A DNA stretch of 46,548 bases. It comes from Nisaea sediminum. Lineage in GTDB: Bacteria; Pseudomonadota; Alphaproteobacteria; Thalassobaculales; Thalassobaculaceae. The notes under the pieces were generated by a model. The model saw only the letters and a list, made by a program, of their open reading frames with translations. It was not told the origin of the DNA and searched no databases. The position numbers and the translations under genes were made by a program. The DNA is taken from the NCBI RefSeq assembly GCF_014904705.1, contig NZ_JACZCQ010000012.1, forward strand, positions 1 through 46,548, read 5' to 3'. The stretch's first letter is position 1; each line of letters opens with the position of its first letter. Shown here piece after piece: positions 7,239-15,696 of this stretch.

Positions 7239-9763
7239 CCGTCCAAAGGCCGGTCGGCGCCCGCAATCCACCGCAGGCGCTCTCCGCGCAGAGCCGCGTC
7301 ATAGGCCTTTGGGAAGAACGCCTCCAGTTCGCGCACACAGCCCTGATTCTCGATCAGCTCGTGCTTTCGCGCCTCGATCTTCCCAACGACCCGCGCACGC
7401 CATTCGGGATCGGTGCCGCAGGCGAGCGCAATGCGGACATAATCGGCATGATCCTTCGCCACCAGTTCCATGACGTCGATCGCCTTCAGCCAGCCGATCG
7501 TCATACGGCCGCGGACATAATCCGCCGGCAGCGTGACCGGCGGGATACCCAGCCCGAGTGCCTGGATGGTCGTATTCCCGCCGCAGAAATGCGTTGTGTC
7601 GAGCATGACAGCGCTGTGCATCAGGAGTGCGTAGTAGTCGAGCTTCGGCGTGCGGCCGACCCAGTGGATGCGCTCGGTCAGCGCGCCAAGCGTGTCGTCC
7701 AGCCGCGCCTGGAGCTGACGGTTGCGGGTCTCCTGCCGGTCCTTCAGCAGAACCACCATGCCGTTCGGATCACCCTCCAGAATACCGCCGAGAATGGCAT
7801 CGAAATCCGGGTGAAACTTGAACAGGGTCTGCGGACAGAAATAGAGCGTCCGCTCTTCCGGCAGACCGAAATGGGAGAGCGGCTTTGGCGGCACCTTCGG
7901 CAATGCCGGGTAGCAGAGCGGAATGTCCGCGGTCCGGATCGGCGACTCGGTATAGTGCGCCTCGCAGCCCTCGATCTCCTGCAGAGCTCCGCAGACGAAA
8001 TAGTCCATGTGCGGGAGCCCCGTCGTCACCGGATGGCCCTGCATCACGCATTGTACGGGGGCGAAGCGGGAAAAGCCGAGATAGTAGCTGAGCGGCTCCA
8101 TGCCGATGTCGCCGAAAACCAGGACGTCCAATTCCAGTGCCGCGATCTCCGCCCGCGCCTTGGAAAGATCCTCCGGTATCCGGGTAAATCCGGCGGGCCC
8201 GCTGCCGGGTGGGAAGATATCGACCTTCTCTTCCGCCGTGGGGCTGATCAGGTGCACTTCGAACCGCTTCGGATCGAGATTACGGATGATCCCTTCGCTG
8301 ATGAACTTGACCGAGTGATCGTAGAAGTATCGCGAGAGAAACCCGATCCGGAGCCGTCGCCCGTCAAGGGGGGCCGGGGCGCAGCAATGGGGCGCGACGA
8401 AACCGAGCTCCGGGCAGAGCGCCAGATAGGTCTCGGCGATCAGGGTCTGCAGATCCCGATCGTTCCTGCCATGATAGGCGAGGTAGAAATTGGGGCGGCC
8501 AACATCCTTGAGGGGATCAGCGATCCGCCCGCCCGAGCTTTTCAAGGTCCGCATCCGGGCCTCGATATCGGCGCGAATGGCATCGATCTCGGCTTCCGAA
8601 CGCAGGATGGTCGGAAAGGTCATCGCCCTCTTCACCGCCAGAGCCGCGTCGTCAGGCACCAGCGCCAGAGCAGCATCGTAAGCCGTCGCGGCACCTTTCA
8701 TGTCCGTCATGTCGAACAGCAGGGCTGCGTGATTCTTGATCGCAGGCAGTAGTTCCGGCGCGATCAGTCTGGCACGGCGAAAGGCGGTGTCCGCTGCACC
8801 GTTCGCGCCGAACGGTTTCAGCATGGCACCGCGGTCGTTCCACTCCGAAGCGTCGCCGGGGACGAGCAGCAGGCTGCGGCGATGCTCCGCGATTGCTGCC
8901 TCCTGCCGTCCTGCGGCAAATGCCGCAAGCGCTTTCGCGGCATGAGCCGTCGCGGAATGCGGTGCCGATGCCACCGCCTCTTTGCCAAGCCGCCGCGCAG
9001 TCGCGACCGAACCGTGCAGCGCTTCGAGCCGCGCGCCGAGGGTCAGCCCATCCGCCCATACCGGCGCCAGCGCGCGGGATCGGCTGTTCATCCGTATGGC
9101 CGAAGCGAAGTCTCCCAGAAGGTCCAGCATCCGCGCGGCATTATGGGTCGCATCGAGGTCCGTAGGTGCGATGGCGAGGCTCTTGCTGAATGCGGTCAGG
9201 GCATCGCGGCTGGCCCCTTTCCGAGCCAGGTGATGCGCTTGCAGGAGGTGCAGCCGGGCCGAGAGGGGAAAGCGAGCGAGCCCCATCTTCAGGAACGCGT
9301 CGGTCTCCGCGGACCCGGATCTGACAGCCAGTTCGGCGAGACGTTCCGCCTGGGACTCGTCGAGCCCGCCGGTCTCGGCAAGCCTTTTCCCGCTGGTCAC
9401 GACATCGGCGTGCGATCCGGCAGCCCATGCGGTTTCGAACAGAAGGCCGGCAGCGGAGGGATCTCCGCTTGCCGCCGCGATCCGCAGAGGCTCCAGAGCC
9501 TCCGCTGCCGCGCCCCGGCGGAGCCTGAGACGTGCAAGGTTTAGCGCGACACCGGCATGGGACGGATGCTGGCTGAACGCCTCTGCGAGCGTTGCTTCCG
9601 CCATTTCGGCCGCGCCGCTTCCGTCGAGCGCAATCGCCAGCAGATTGCTGACTTCCGGGTCGGGGGCTTCGGCAAGAAAGGCGCGGTATCCCGCGATGGC
9701 ACGGGGAAGGTCGCCCGCATGATGTGCGGATCGCGCGGCGTCGAGGCTGGAAAGGTCATTCAT
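7235..9763 (-). CDS. TPR-repeat O-GlcNAc-transferase-like glycosyltransferase (GT41 family)
   Basis: A large protein (842 residues from the ATG at 9763; five more codons could be added from an upstream TTG). Roughly the first 400 residues are helical tetratricopeptide repeats, seen as recurring A-x-x-x-x-x-A-L-x-x-x-P spacing. The C-terminal half carries the GT41 catalytic domain: LRIGFLSRYFYDHSV, PVQCVMQGHPVTTG, TLYFCPQTLFKFHPDFD, and LDTTHFCGGNTTIQALGLGIPPVTL, which parallels the UDP-sugar-binding region of eukaryotic OGT. Bacterial members glycosylate flagellin, adhesins or other proteins, with the repeats choosing the substrate. The convergent TIGR04372-like gene may belong to the same pathway. 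The target here is unknown. Confidence 0.87.
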   Translation of the reverse strand: MNDLSSLDAARSAHHAGDLPRAIAGYRAFLAEAPDPEVSNLLAIALDGSGAAEMAEATLAEAFSQHPSHAGVALNLARLRLRRGAAAEALEPLRIAAASGDPSAAGLLFETAWAAGSHADVVTSGKRLAETGGLDESQAERLAELAVRSGSAETDAFLKMGLARFPLSARLHLLQAHHLARKGASRDALTAFSKSLAIAPTDLDATHNAARMLDLLGDFASAIRMNSRSRALAPVWADGLTLGARLEALHGSVATARRLGKEAVASAPHSATAHAAKALAAFAAGRQEAAIAEHRRSLLLVPGDASEWNDRGAMLKPFGANGAADTAFRRARLIAPELLPAIKNHAALLFDMTDMKGAATAYDAALALVPDDAALAVKRAMTFPTILRSEAEIDAIRADIEARMRTLKSSGGRIADPLKDVGRPNFYLAYHGRNDRDLQTLIAETYLALCPELGFVAPHCCAPAPLDGRRLRIGFLSRYFYDHSVKFISEGIIRNLDPKRFEVHLISPTAEEKVDIFPPGSGPAGFTRIPEDLSKARAEIAALELDVLVFGDIGMEPLSYYLGFSRFAPVQCVMQGHPVTTGLPHMDYFVCGALQEIEGCEAHYTESPIRTADIPLCYPALPKVPPKPLSHFGLPEERTLYFCPQTLFKFHPDFDAILGGILEGDPNGMVVLLKDRQETRNRQLQARLDDTLGALTERIHWVGRTPKLDYYALLMHSAVMLDTTHFCGGNTTIQALGLGIPPVTLPADYVRGRMTIGWLKAIDVMELVAKDHADYVRIALACGTDPEWRARVVGKIEARKHELIENQGCVRELEAFFPKAYDAALRGERLRWIAGADRPLDG

Positions 9764-9828
9764 GACGCGATGATACAAGCTCCGGCGAGGGATGCCAGAA
9801 GCCGCTTACGCGTGAAGAAACCGGAATG

Positions 9829-10092
9829 TCAGTGGATCGGGTCGGGCTCGTCCGCCTTGGCGCGGAAATGCTCGAGCAGGAACATCCGTACGGCCGCGGT
9901 CCGGCTCATGTCCGGAAAGGCCTTTTCGGCGTCGGTCACGATCGTGTCGATGCACAACTCGCGGTCGTGCGCACACTCTTCCAGGGCGTCCCAGAAATCC
10001 TCCTCGAGGATGATGGACGTACGGTGCCCCGCATACACGTTCTTGCGCGATTTCGACGAGCCCATGCTGCCTCTGTTAAAATCCAACGCCAT
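9829..10092 (-). CDS. Ribbon-helix-helix domain protein
   Basis: A short 87-residue protein (78 if translation begins at the second ATG, 10065, which has AGAGGC just upstream). The core RKNVYAGHRTSIILEEDFWDALEECA resembles the RHH_4 type of ribbon-helix-helix proteins widespread in alphaproteobacteria: a strand that pairs in a dimer and contacts DNA, then two helices. It stands alone, with no partner toxin gene adjacent, so a general regulator is more likely than an antitoxin. Inverted repeats lie in the upstream region (10149-10175). Its target is unknown. Confidence 0.78.
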   Translation of the reverse strand: MALDFNRGSMGSSKSRKNVYAGHRTSIILEEDFWDALEECAHDRELCIDTIVTDAEKAFPDMSRTAAVRMFLLEHFRAKADEPDPIH

Positions 10093-10148
10093 GGTTAATT
10101 CCCGCGGATACTAAAACGATTTGTGGCCGATCACCAACGTGGAACGCC

Positions 10149-10175
10149 CTGTTTTTCCATCAAAACAGAAAAACA
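10149..10175. promoter_or_regulatory. Overlapping inverted repeats upstream of the ribbon-helix-helix gene
   Basis: CTGTTTT at 10149-10155 pairs with AAAACAG at 10162-10168, and TGTTTTTC at 10150-10157 pairs with GAAAAACA at 10168-10175. The two pairings compete for the same bases. The site lies 57 bases or more upstream of the ribbon-helix-helix start and could be its operator or part of a terminator-like structure. No T run follows that would settle the matter. Confidence 0.35.
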
Positions 10176-10250
10176 TTAATTCTTGCTTAACGAATTTCCC
10201 TCGAATTTCGCGGAATTGCGCCGTTGGCGTCTGCACCAATATGTATTCAC

Positions 10251-11888
10251 CTAATCGCGAAGCGCGGCAGCCTCGGCAGCGGGTCTCCCAAGGATGAGAT
10301 CGGAGGCCTTTTCCCCGATCATCATGGTGGACGCGTTGAGGTTGGCCGACGGCATGGTCGGCATGATCGAGGCGTCCGCGACCCGAAGCCCCTCGATGCC
10401 CCGCACGCGCAGCGCATCGTCCACGACCGCGGTCGGGTCGCTTTCCGGCCCCATCCGGCAGCTTCCCATCAGATGGAAGGTCGTCGTGCCCCGCTCCCTG
10501 GCTGCCGCCAGCAGTTCATCGTCCGTCTGGACACCCGGCCCAGGATAGAGTTCGCCGGCGAAGAATGGCATCAGCGGTTCCGTCTGGAGCAGCCGGCGCG
10601 CCAGCTTCATGCCGGAGAGCAGGACCTGGCGGTCGGTCTCGTCGGCGAGATAGTTCGGCTGGATCGCCGGCGCCTCGAACGGGTCGGCGCTGCGGGCCCG
10701 GATATAGCCGATGCTTTCCGGCCGCTGCTGCCAGGAAGCGATGGTCATGCCCGGCTCGTCGTCGAGCTGCGACTGGACCCCTTCCTTGTAGCTCGCCGGC
10801 GTAAAGGTGAACTGCAGGTCGCTGTTCCGCGCCGCCTCGTTCGAGTGCCAGAAGCAGTAGACCAGCGTCGGGCTGAGCCCGAGGATGCTCTTCTGCCCGG
10901 TGAAATACTTGAAGATCTCGCCCCAAAGCCGCGGGCCACGCGCGAGTTCGTTGATGCTGCTGGAGTTCTTCACCCGTGCCGTGAAGCGCGGCGCGTAATG
11001 GTCCCGGAGGTTCTCGCCGACCCCCGGAAGGGCGTGCCGGACCTCGATCCCCAGGCCGCGCAGAAACTCAGGATTGCCGATGCCGGAGAGCTGCAGGAGC
11101 TGCGGAGAGTTCACCGCACCGCCCGAAAGAATCACCTCGCGGCGCGCATGCACCTCCATCGGAATGCCGTGTCGGCCGCCATGGGAATAGCGCACGCCAG
11201 TCGCTTTCTTGCCGTCGAGCACGATCTGCGTCGCGTGAGCATGGGTGCGCACGGTCAGGTTCTTGCGCTTCATCGCCGGGCGCAGATACCCGCGCGCCGT
11301 GCTCATCCGCCGGCCGCCATAGATGGTGCGCTGGGCGTAGGACACGCCCTCCTGCACTTGACCATTATAGTCCTTGTTATGGGGAATTCCGATGCTGACC
11401 GCGCCGAGGATGAAGGCATCGCAGAGTGGATGCTGCCAGTCGATATTGGTGACCGCCATATTGCCCTCGCGGCCCCGGAAGGTATCGTCCCCCTCGCCGA
11501 TGCGGCGCTCGGTCCGCTTGAAGTAAGGCAGGACGTCGGCATAGCCCCAGCCGCGGTTGCCGCGCTGGGCCCAGCCGTCGAAATCGAGTCGCTGGCCTCG
11601 GTTGTAGATATGCCCGTTGATCGAACTGGACCCGCCAAGGGTCTTGCCGCGCGGCGCGGCGATGGAACGTCCTCCGGTCCAGTAGCTCGGCTCGCTCTGG
11701 TAAAGCCAGTTCACCGATGGATTGACCAGCGTCTTCATGAAGCCCGCCGGAATATGGATCATCGGATGATAATCCGGCGGCCCCGCCTCCAGCAGACAGA
11801 CCGTGACGGAGGGGTCGGCGCTCAGACGGTTCGCGAGCACGCAACCGGCCGAGCCGGCGCCGACGATGACGTAATCGAAGCTGTCCAT
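10251..11888 (-). CDS. GMC-family FAD oxidoreductase (choline dehydrogenase-like)
   Basis: A 545-residue glucose-methanol-choline family flavoenzyme that oxidises an alcohol to an aldehyde or ketone. The N-terminal dinucleotide-binding motif GAGSAG is at 10-15, followed by a Glu in LLEAGP that binds ribose. The GMC signature regions (GKTLGGSSSINGHIYNRG and the SGGAVNSPQLL segment) are present, as is the C-terminal active-site pair in FHLMGSCRMG and PSANLNASTMM. The substrate is undetermined: homologs include choline, alkanol and polyethylene glycol dehydrogenases. It is divergent from an NMT1-type ABC importer, with a strong dyad in the shared promoter, which suggests the importer supplies its substrate or a related one. 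Confidence 0.9.
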   Translation of the reverse strand: MDSFDYVIVGAGSAGCVLANRLSADPSVTVCLLEAGPPDYHPMIHIPAGFMKTLVNPSVNWLYQSEPSYWTGGRSIAAPRGKTLGGSSSINGHIYNRGQRLDFDGWAQRGNRGWGYADVLPYFKRTERRIGEGDDTFRGREGNMAVTNIDWQHPLCDAFILGAVSIGIPHNKDYNGQVQEGVSYAQRTIYGGRRMSTARGYLRPAMKRKNLTVRTHAHATQIVLDGKKATGVRYSHGGRHGIPMEVHARREVILSGGAVNSPQLLQLSGIGNPEFLRGLGIEVRHALPGVGENLRDHYAPRFTARVKNSSSINELARGPRLWGEIFKYFTGQKSILGLSPTLVYCFWHSNEAARNSDLQFTFTPASYKEGVQSQLDDEPGMTIASWQQRPESIGYIRARSADPFEAPAIQPNYLADETDRQVLLSGMKLARRLLQTEPLMPFFAGELYPGPGVQTDDELLAAARERGTTTFHLMGSCRMGPESDPTAVVDDALRVRGIEGLRVADASIMPTMPSANLNASTMMIGEKASDLILGRPAAEAAALRD

Positions 11889-11927
11889 TAGGAGGCGTTT
11901 CCAGAGGTTGGTTTATTGGGACCTATC

Positions 11928-11955
11928 TTTGCGCAAGCGGATCGGATTGCGCAAA
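11928..11955. promoter_or_regulatory. Perfect dyad operator candidate between GMC oxidoreductase and ABC importer
   Basis: TTTGCGCAA and TTGCGCAAA form a perfect nine-base inverted repeat with a 10-base spacer. Each arm also contains the self-complementary octamer TTGCGCAA, so the site has two palindromes 18 bases apart. It lies 40 bases from the oxidoreductase start and 95 from the importer start, well placed to control both. No regulator gene is adjacent. Confidence 0.6.
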
Positions 11956-12049
11956 TTGGTTTCCACGGCAAAGCGAAGCGACTAAGAAAGCCGGTATCTT
12001 CCGGCGGCATCGCGTCCGCCGCCCAAAAGCAAAATCGGGAGGAACAGGG

Positions 12050-13072
12050 ATGAAGCATCTCTTCTCGCGCCGCGCCGTGATGGCGGGCCTCGCGGCCGTC
12101 GGACTGGCGGCCATCACCTGCGGACCGGCACTCGCCGCGGACAAGATCACTGTCGGCGCGCTCCGCTTCACCTCCCATGCGGGCGGCTTCGTCGCCTTCG
12201 AAAAGGGTCACTTCACCGAGCAGGGTCTCGAGGTCGAGTTCAAGTTCTTCCAGGCGGCGCAGCCGATGGCGGTCGCCATAGCCTCGGGAGACGTCGATTT
12301 CGGCGTGACCTCGATCACCGCCGGCCTCGTCAACCTCGCCGACAAGGGCGCGGTGAAGGTGATCGGCGGCGTGCTGCAAGAGGAGAAAGGGATCGACGGC
12401 TCCGCGATCCTCGCGAGCACCGCTGCCTACGAAGCCGGCCTGACGAGCCCGGCGAAACTTGCCGGCCGCAGCCTCGGCATCACCCAGACCGGCTCCTCCT
12501 TCCACTACATGGCCTCCCAGGTTGCAGCCAAGGAAGGCTTCGCGGTCTCCGAAATTTCGATGAAGCCGCTGCAGAAAGTCGGCGCGATTATCGGCGCGCT
12601 GAAGTCCGGCCAGGTCGACAGTATGATCATCGTGCCGCACATCGCCAAGCCTCTCGCCAAAGGCGGCGCTGCGAGGATCATCGGCTGGATCAGCGACTAT
12701 GACGACTATCAGGTGACCACAGCCTTCACCTCGGCAAAGAACGCTGCCGAGCGTCCCGAGCTGGTGAAGCGTTTCGTTGCCGCCTACGCCAAGGGCGCGG
12801 CCGATTTCAACGCTGTCATGGTGGACAAGACCAAGGGCGACGCGGCGATCGACGAGATGACCGCGCTGATCCACAAATATGTCTACAACACCCAGCCGAT
12901 CGAGAAGGCCGCGCCGTCGATCAAGAACGGCGCCATGCGCCTGCAACCGAATCTGAAGCTGAACCTCACCAACGTGAAGAAACAGCTTGCCTGGTTCAAG
13001 TCCGAAGGCCTCGTCGGCAAGGAAATCTCTATCGACACGCTGGTCGACTCGCAGTTCGTCGAAACCTACTGA
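12050..13072 (+). CDS. ABC transporter substrate-binding protein, NMT1/TauA-SsuA type
   Basis: Periplasmic binding protein of 340 residues. The N terminus holds an export signal with a twin arginine (FSRRAVMAG) and a likely cleavage after ALA near residue 29. The mature part follows the NMT1/TauA/SsuA plan: a first strand KITVGALRF, then GGFVAFEKGHFTEQGLEVEFKFF, and a central GDVDFGVTS. Such proteins bind sulfonates, nitrate, pyrimidine precursors or aromatic acids; the ligand cannot be told from sequence. GGGAGGAAC precedes the ATG. It is the first gene of a three-gene importer operon (binding protein, ATPase, permease). Confidence 0.9.
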   Translation: MKHLFSRRAVMAGLAAVGLAAITCGPALAADKITVGALRFTSHAGGFVAFEKGHFTEQGLEVEFKFFQAAQPMAVAIASGDVDFGVTSITAGLVNLADKGAVKVIGGVLQEEKGIDGSAILASTAAYEAGLTSPAKLAGRSLGITQTGSSFHYMASQVAAKEGFAVSEISMKPLQKVGAIIGALKSGQVDSMIIVPHIAKPLAKGGAARIIGWISDYDDYQVTTAFTSAKNAAERPELVKRFVAAYAKGAADFNAVMVDKTKGDAAIDEMTALIHKYVYNTQPIEKAAPSIKNGAMRLQPNLKLNLTNVKKQLAWFKSEGLVGKEISIDTLVDSQFVETY

Positions 13073-13122
13073 GCGCCGGGGCCCGGCGCTGCCGGGCCCT
13101 CTCGCCACTTCACGGATCCCCA

Positions 13123-13890
13123 ATGCATCTTTCCCTCGACGGCATCAGTCACCATTACGGCGGAATGCCCGTCCTCAGCGGGATCGATCTTGAAATCCCG
13201 GCGGGCGAGATCGTCTGCATCGTCGGCCCGTCCGGCTGCGGGAAGTCGACCCTGCTCAGACTGATCGGCGGCCTCGAGAAACCCGACGAAGGCGCCGTGC
13301 TGCAGCATGGCGCACCGCCGGCGGACAGCCTCAACCCGCTGACCTATATCTTCCAGGATTTCGCTCTGCTGCCATGGCGCAGCGTCGCCGGGAACGTCTC
13401 CCTAGTGCTGGAGGACCGCCCGGTCGGCACGGCCGAGCGCGCGGCGATCATCGACGACGTACTCGCCCGCACGAAGCTCTCCGACTTTAAGGAGGCCCTG
13501 CCGCGCCAGCTTTCCGGCGGCATGAAGCAACGCGTCGCCATCGCCCGAGCGCTCGCGGTGCGCCCGGCGGTCCTGCTGATGGACGAGCCGCTCTCCGCCC
13601 TCGACAGCCAGACGCGCGAACTGCTGATGGACGATCTCGTCGGCCTCTGGTCGAAGACGCCCTTCACGGCCGTCTATGTCACGCACAACCTGGAGGAGGC
13701 GGTCCGGCTCGGCCACCGCATCGTCGTGCTCTCGCGGCGTCCGGGAAAGATCCGAGACGTGGTCGCGATCGACATGCCGCTCTCAGAGCGGCCAGGCCGT
13801 CTCGCCGAGCTGACCGAGGCGCGCGAGCGCCTCTGGGCCCTGATCCGTGACGAAGCGGCCGCCGCCGACATGGAGTTGGTCGATGCCTGA
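13123..13890 (+). CDS. ABC transporter ATP-binding protein, TauB/SsuB type
   Basis: A 255-residue ATPase energising the NMT1-type importer. Walker A is GPSGCGKST at 35-43, the Q-loop lies in the FQDFALLPWR segment, the signature motif is LSGGMKQR, and Walker B is VLLMDEPLSALD, followed by the switch histidine in VYVTHNLEEAV. The compact length and LLPWR segment match the sulfonate/nitrate/taurine subfamily. It follows the binding protein by 50 bases, and its stop overlaps the permease start (ATG at 13883), so the two are coupled in translation. Confidence 0.93.
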   Translation: MHLSLDGISHHYGGMPVLSGIDLEIPAGEIVCIVGPSGCGKSTLLRLIGGLEKPDEGAVLQHGAPPADSLNPLTYIFQDFALLPWRSVAGNVSLVLEDRPVGTAERAAIIDDVLARTKLSDFKEALPRQLSGGMKQRVAIARALAVRPAVLLMDEPLSALDSQTRELLMDDLVGLWSKTPFTAVYVTHNLEEAVRLGHRIVVLSRRPGKIRDVVAIDMPLSERPGRLAELTEARERLWALIRDEAAAADMELVDA

Positions 13891-14683
13891 GGCGCGCGCT
13901 CCGAAGCCGGTTCCCTTCCGCGGCGGAGGGTTCCGCCCGAAGTCGAATATCTGGGTCGGCGCGGCCGTCTTCGCCCTGCTGATCACCGTCTGGGAAATCG
14001 GCAGCCGCACCGGGATCATTCACCCGCTGGTGCTGCCGGCACCGAGCGAGGCAGCAGAGGCCTTTCTCGATCTCTACAACAGCGGCCAGCTCTGGAAGCA
14101 TCTCGGCGCCTCGCTCTCGCGCCTCGCGATCGGCTGGACCGCAGGCACCGTACTCGGCATTGCCGTCGGGTTCTCAATCGGCCTCTTCTCGCTTGCCCGT
14201 GCCGGTCTCGTGCCTCTGGTCGCCGCGATCTTCCCGATCCCGAAGATCGCGCTGCTGCCGCTCTTCATCATCTGGTTCGGCATCGGCGAGGGCTCGAAAG
14301 TGGCGACGATCCTCTTCGGCACCTTCTTCCCGACCGTGGTCGCGACCTATGGCGGGGTCGACAATGTCGACCGCGGACTCATCCGCATGGGCCAGTCCTT
14401 CGGCCTCTCCTGGTTCTCGATCGTCCGCAAGATCATCCTGCCTGGCGCCCTGCCGGCGATCCTGCCGGGTTTCCGGATCTCGGCCGCCATCGCCATCGTG
14501 CTGCTGGTCGCCGCGGAGATGATCGGCGCCGAATACGGCATCGGTGCCTATATCCTGCTCGCCGGCAGCCTGATGGCGATGGACCAGCTCATCGCCGGGG
14601 TCGCTATCCTTTCCGCCATCGGCCTCACGGTCTCCTGGATCATCGGCCGGACCGAACGCCTGCTGCTGCGCTGGCGCACCTGA
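13883..14683 (+). CDS. ABC transporter permease, TauC/SsuC type
   Basis: A 266-residue inner-membrane permease with about six membrane spans, including the first hydrophobic stretch after the polar N terminus (IWVGAAVFALLITVWEIG). The cytoplasmic loop that couples to the ATPase is visible as RMGQSFGLSWFSIVRKIILPGALPAILPG, close to the EAA consensus. I chose the ATG at 13883, which overlaps the last codons of the ATPase gene, rather than an upstream frame extension at 13847. Three bases separate its stop from the convergent DUF547 gene. It completes the importer. Confidence 0.92.
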   Translation: MPEARAPKPVPFRGGGFRPKSNIWVGAAVFALLITVWEIGSRTGIIHPLVLPAPSEAAEAFLDLYNSGQLWKHLGASLSRLAIGWTAGTVLGIAVGFSIGLFSLARAGLVPLVAAIFPIPKIALLPLFIIWFGIGEGSKVATILFGTFFPTVVATYGGVDNVDRGLIRMGQSFGLSWFSIVRKIILPGALPAILPGFRISAAIAIVLLVAAEMIGAEYGIGAYILLAGSLMAMDQLIAGVAILSAIGLTVSWIIGRTERLLLRWRT

Positions 14684-14686
14684 GGC

Positions 14687-15517
14687 TCATTCGGAAGCAT
14701 CGTTGAGCCGCCAGTCGTAGGTGTCGTCCGAGATCCGTGTGACGCTCTCCAGAGCGGCGGCAAGGTCGCGCGTCGCGTAGTGCTTCAGATGCGCGATCAC
14801 GCCCGCGTCCGAGCTTCCGAAATCCTCCTCGAACCAATCGTAGATACTGGAGACGATCAGCCTGCCGTCCTCGATCCGGGCACCGCGCGTGTGGTTGATG
14901 TAGGCACGCGCTCCGTCCTCCAGGAATCGCTCTGAATTAACCGCCGTCATAGCCCTCGGCTGCAGGTCCGGGCACCCGAGCGAGGCGCAGTTCACGGCGT
15001 AATGGATGCGGGGATCGCGCCAGATCGGGCGCAGGATCCGGTGCTCGATATCGTCGAGCGAGACCTTCTCACCCTCGACCGTCGCCAGTTGGCGCCCCCA
15101 AGGACCGTCGGCGAAGAGACCCGGCGAGATGTCGATATCGCGGATCGAGGCGACCGGATAATGGTCGAGCACCACGCGGACGGTCAGGGCATTGTAGAGA
15201 TTGACCCAGAAGGGCAATTGCTCGCGCCGCGGCAGCGTCCGTAGCGGAACAGCTTCGAGTGCGGAAACATAATCATCCAGAGCCGCGCGGTCTTCACGGG
15301 TGACCGCTCCGTAGGCGAAGCGCGTCGATCCGTCTTCCGCGGTCCGCACGTATCTTTCAAGAAATGACGTCCAGGCGCTGTGCGTCAGCGACAACTTGCT
15401 GCGCGGTTCATGCGCCTCCCAGCGGGCCCAGAGTTCGGCCTTGGGAGCGGCAAGCGCGGAACCTAGCTGAACCGAAACGAGAACAAGCAAAGCCAGGACG
15501 AGGCGGCTGAGGATCAT
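14687..15517 (-). CDS. DUF547 domain protein, secreted
   Basis: A 276-residue protein beginning with a clear Sec signal peptide (MILSRLVLALLVLVSVQLGSALA), so it acts in the periplasm or outside. The DUF547 core is well preserved: LPFWVNLYNALTVRVVLDHYPV, SIRDIDISPG, SLDDIEHRILRP, and IHYAVNCASLGCPDL. The invariant Asn, His and Cys residues hint at an enzyme, but no activity is established for the family. I chose the ATG at 15517, which gives the signal peptide; the upstream extension to 15601 adds polar residues only. It ends 3 bases from the convergent ABC permease and is divergent from the C45 hydrolase gene. Confidence 0.87.
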   Translation of the reverse strand: MILSRLVLALLVLVSVQLGSALAAPKAELWARWEAHEPRSKLSLTHSAWTSFLERYVRTAEDGSTRFAYGAVTREDRAALDDYVSALEAVPLRTLPRREQLPFWVNLYNALTVRVVLDHYPVASIRDIDISPGLFADGPWGRQLATVEGEKVSLDDIEHRILRPIWRDPRIHYAVNCASLGCPDLQPRAMTAVNSERFLEDGARAYINHTRGARIEDGRLIVSSIYDWFEEDFGSSDAGVIAHLKHYATRDLAAALESVTRISDDTYDWRLNDASE

Positions 15518-15696
15518 GTGGTCGGACTCCCTGCCCGATACCCGTCGAGCGGTGCTGTATTCGCCGAAGAATGTGCGTATGGTATTCGCCTGCGGCAACA
15601 TTCCTCGCCCTCACCCGCCTTCACGTTGCCGCCAGCCGACCACCTTCTCCGGGCGGTGCCGGAAACGAAGAAACGACAACGAAGACGAAACACACC

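Noticed and set aside
9829-10092. Toxin-antitoxin pair based on the ribbon-helix-helix protein
   Set aside because: No small toxin-like gene overlaps or adjoins it; its neighbours are a GMC oxidoreductase and a glycosyltransferase.
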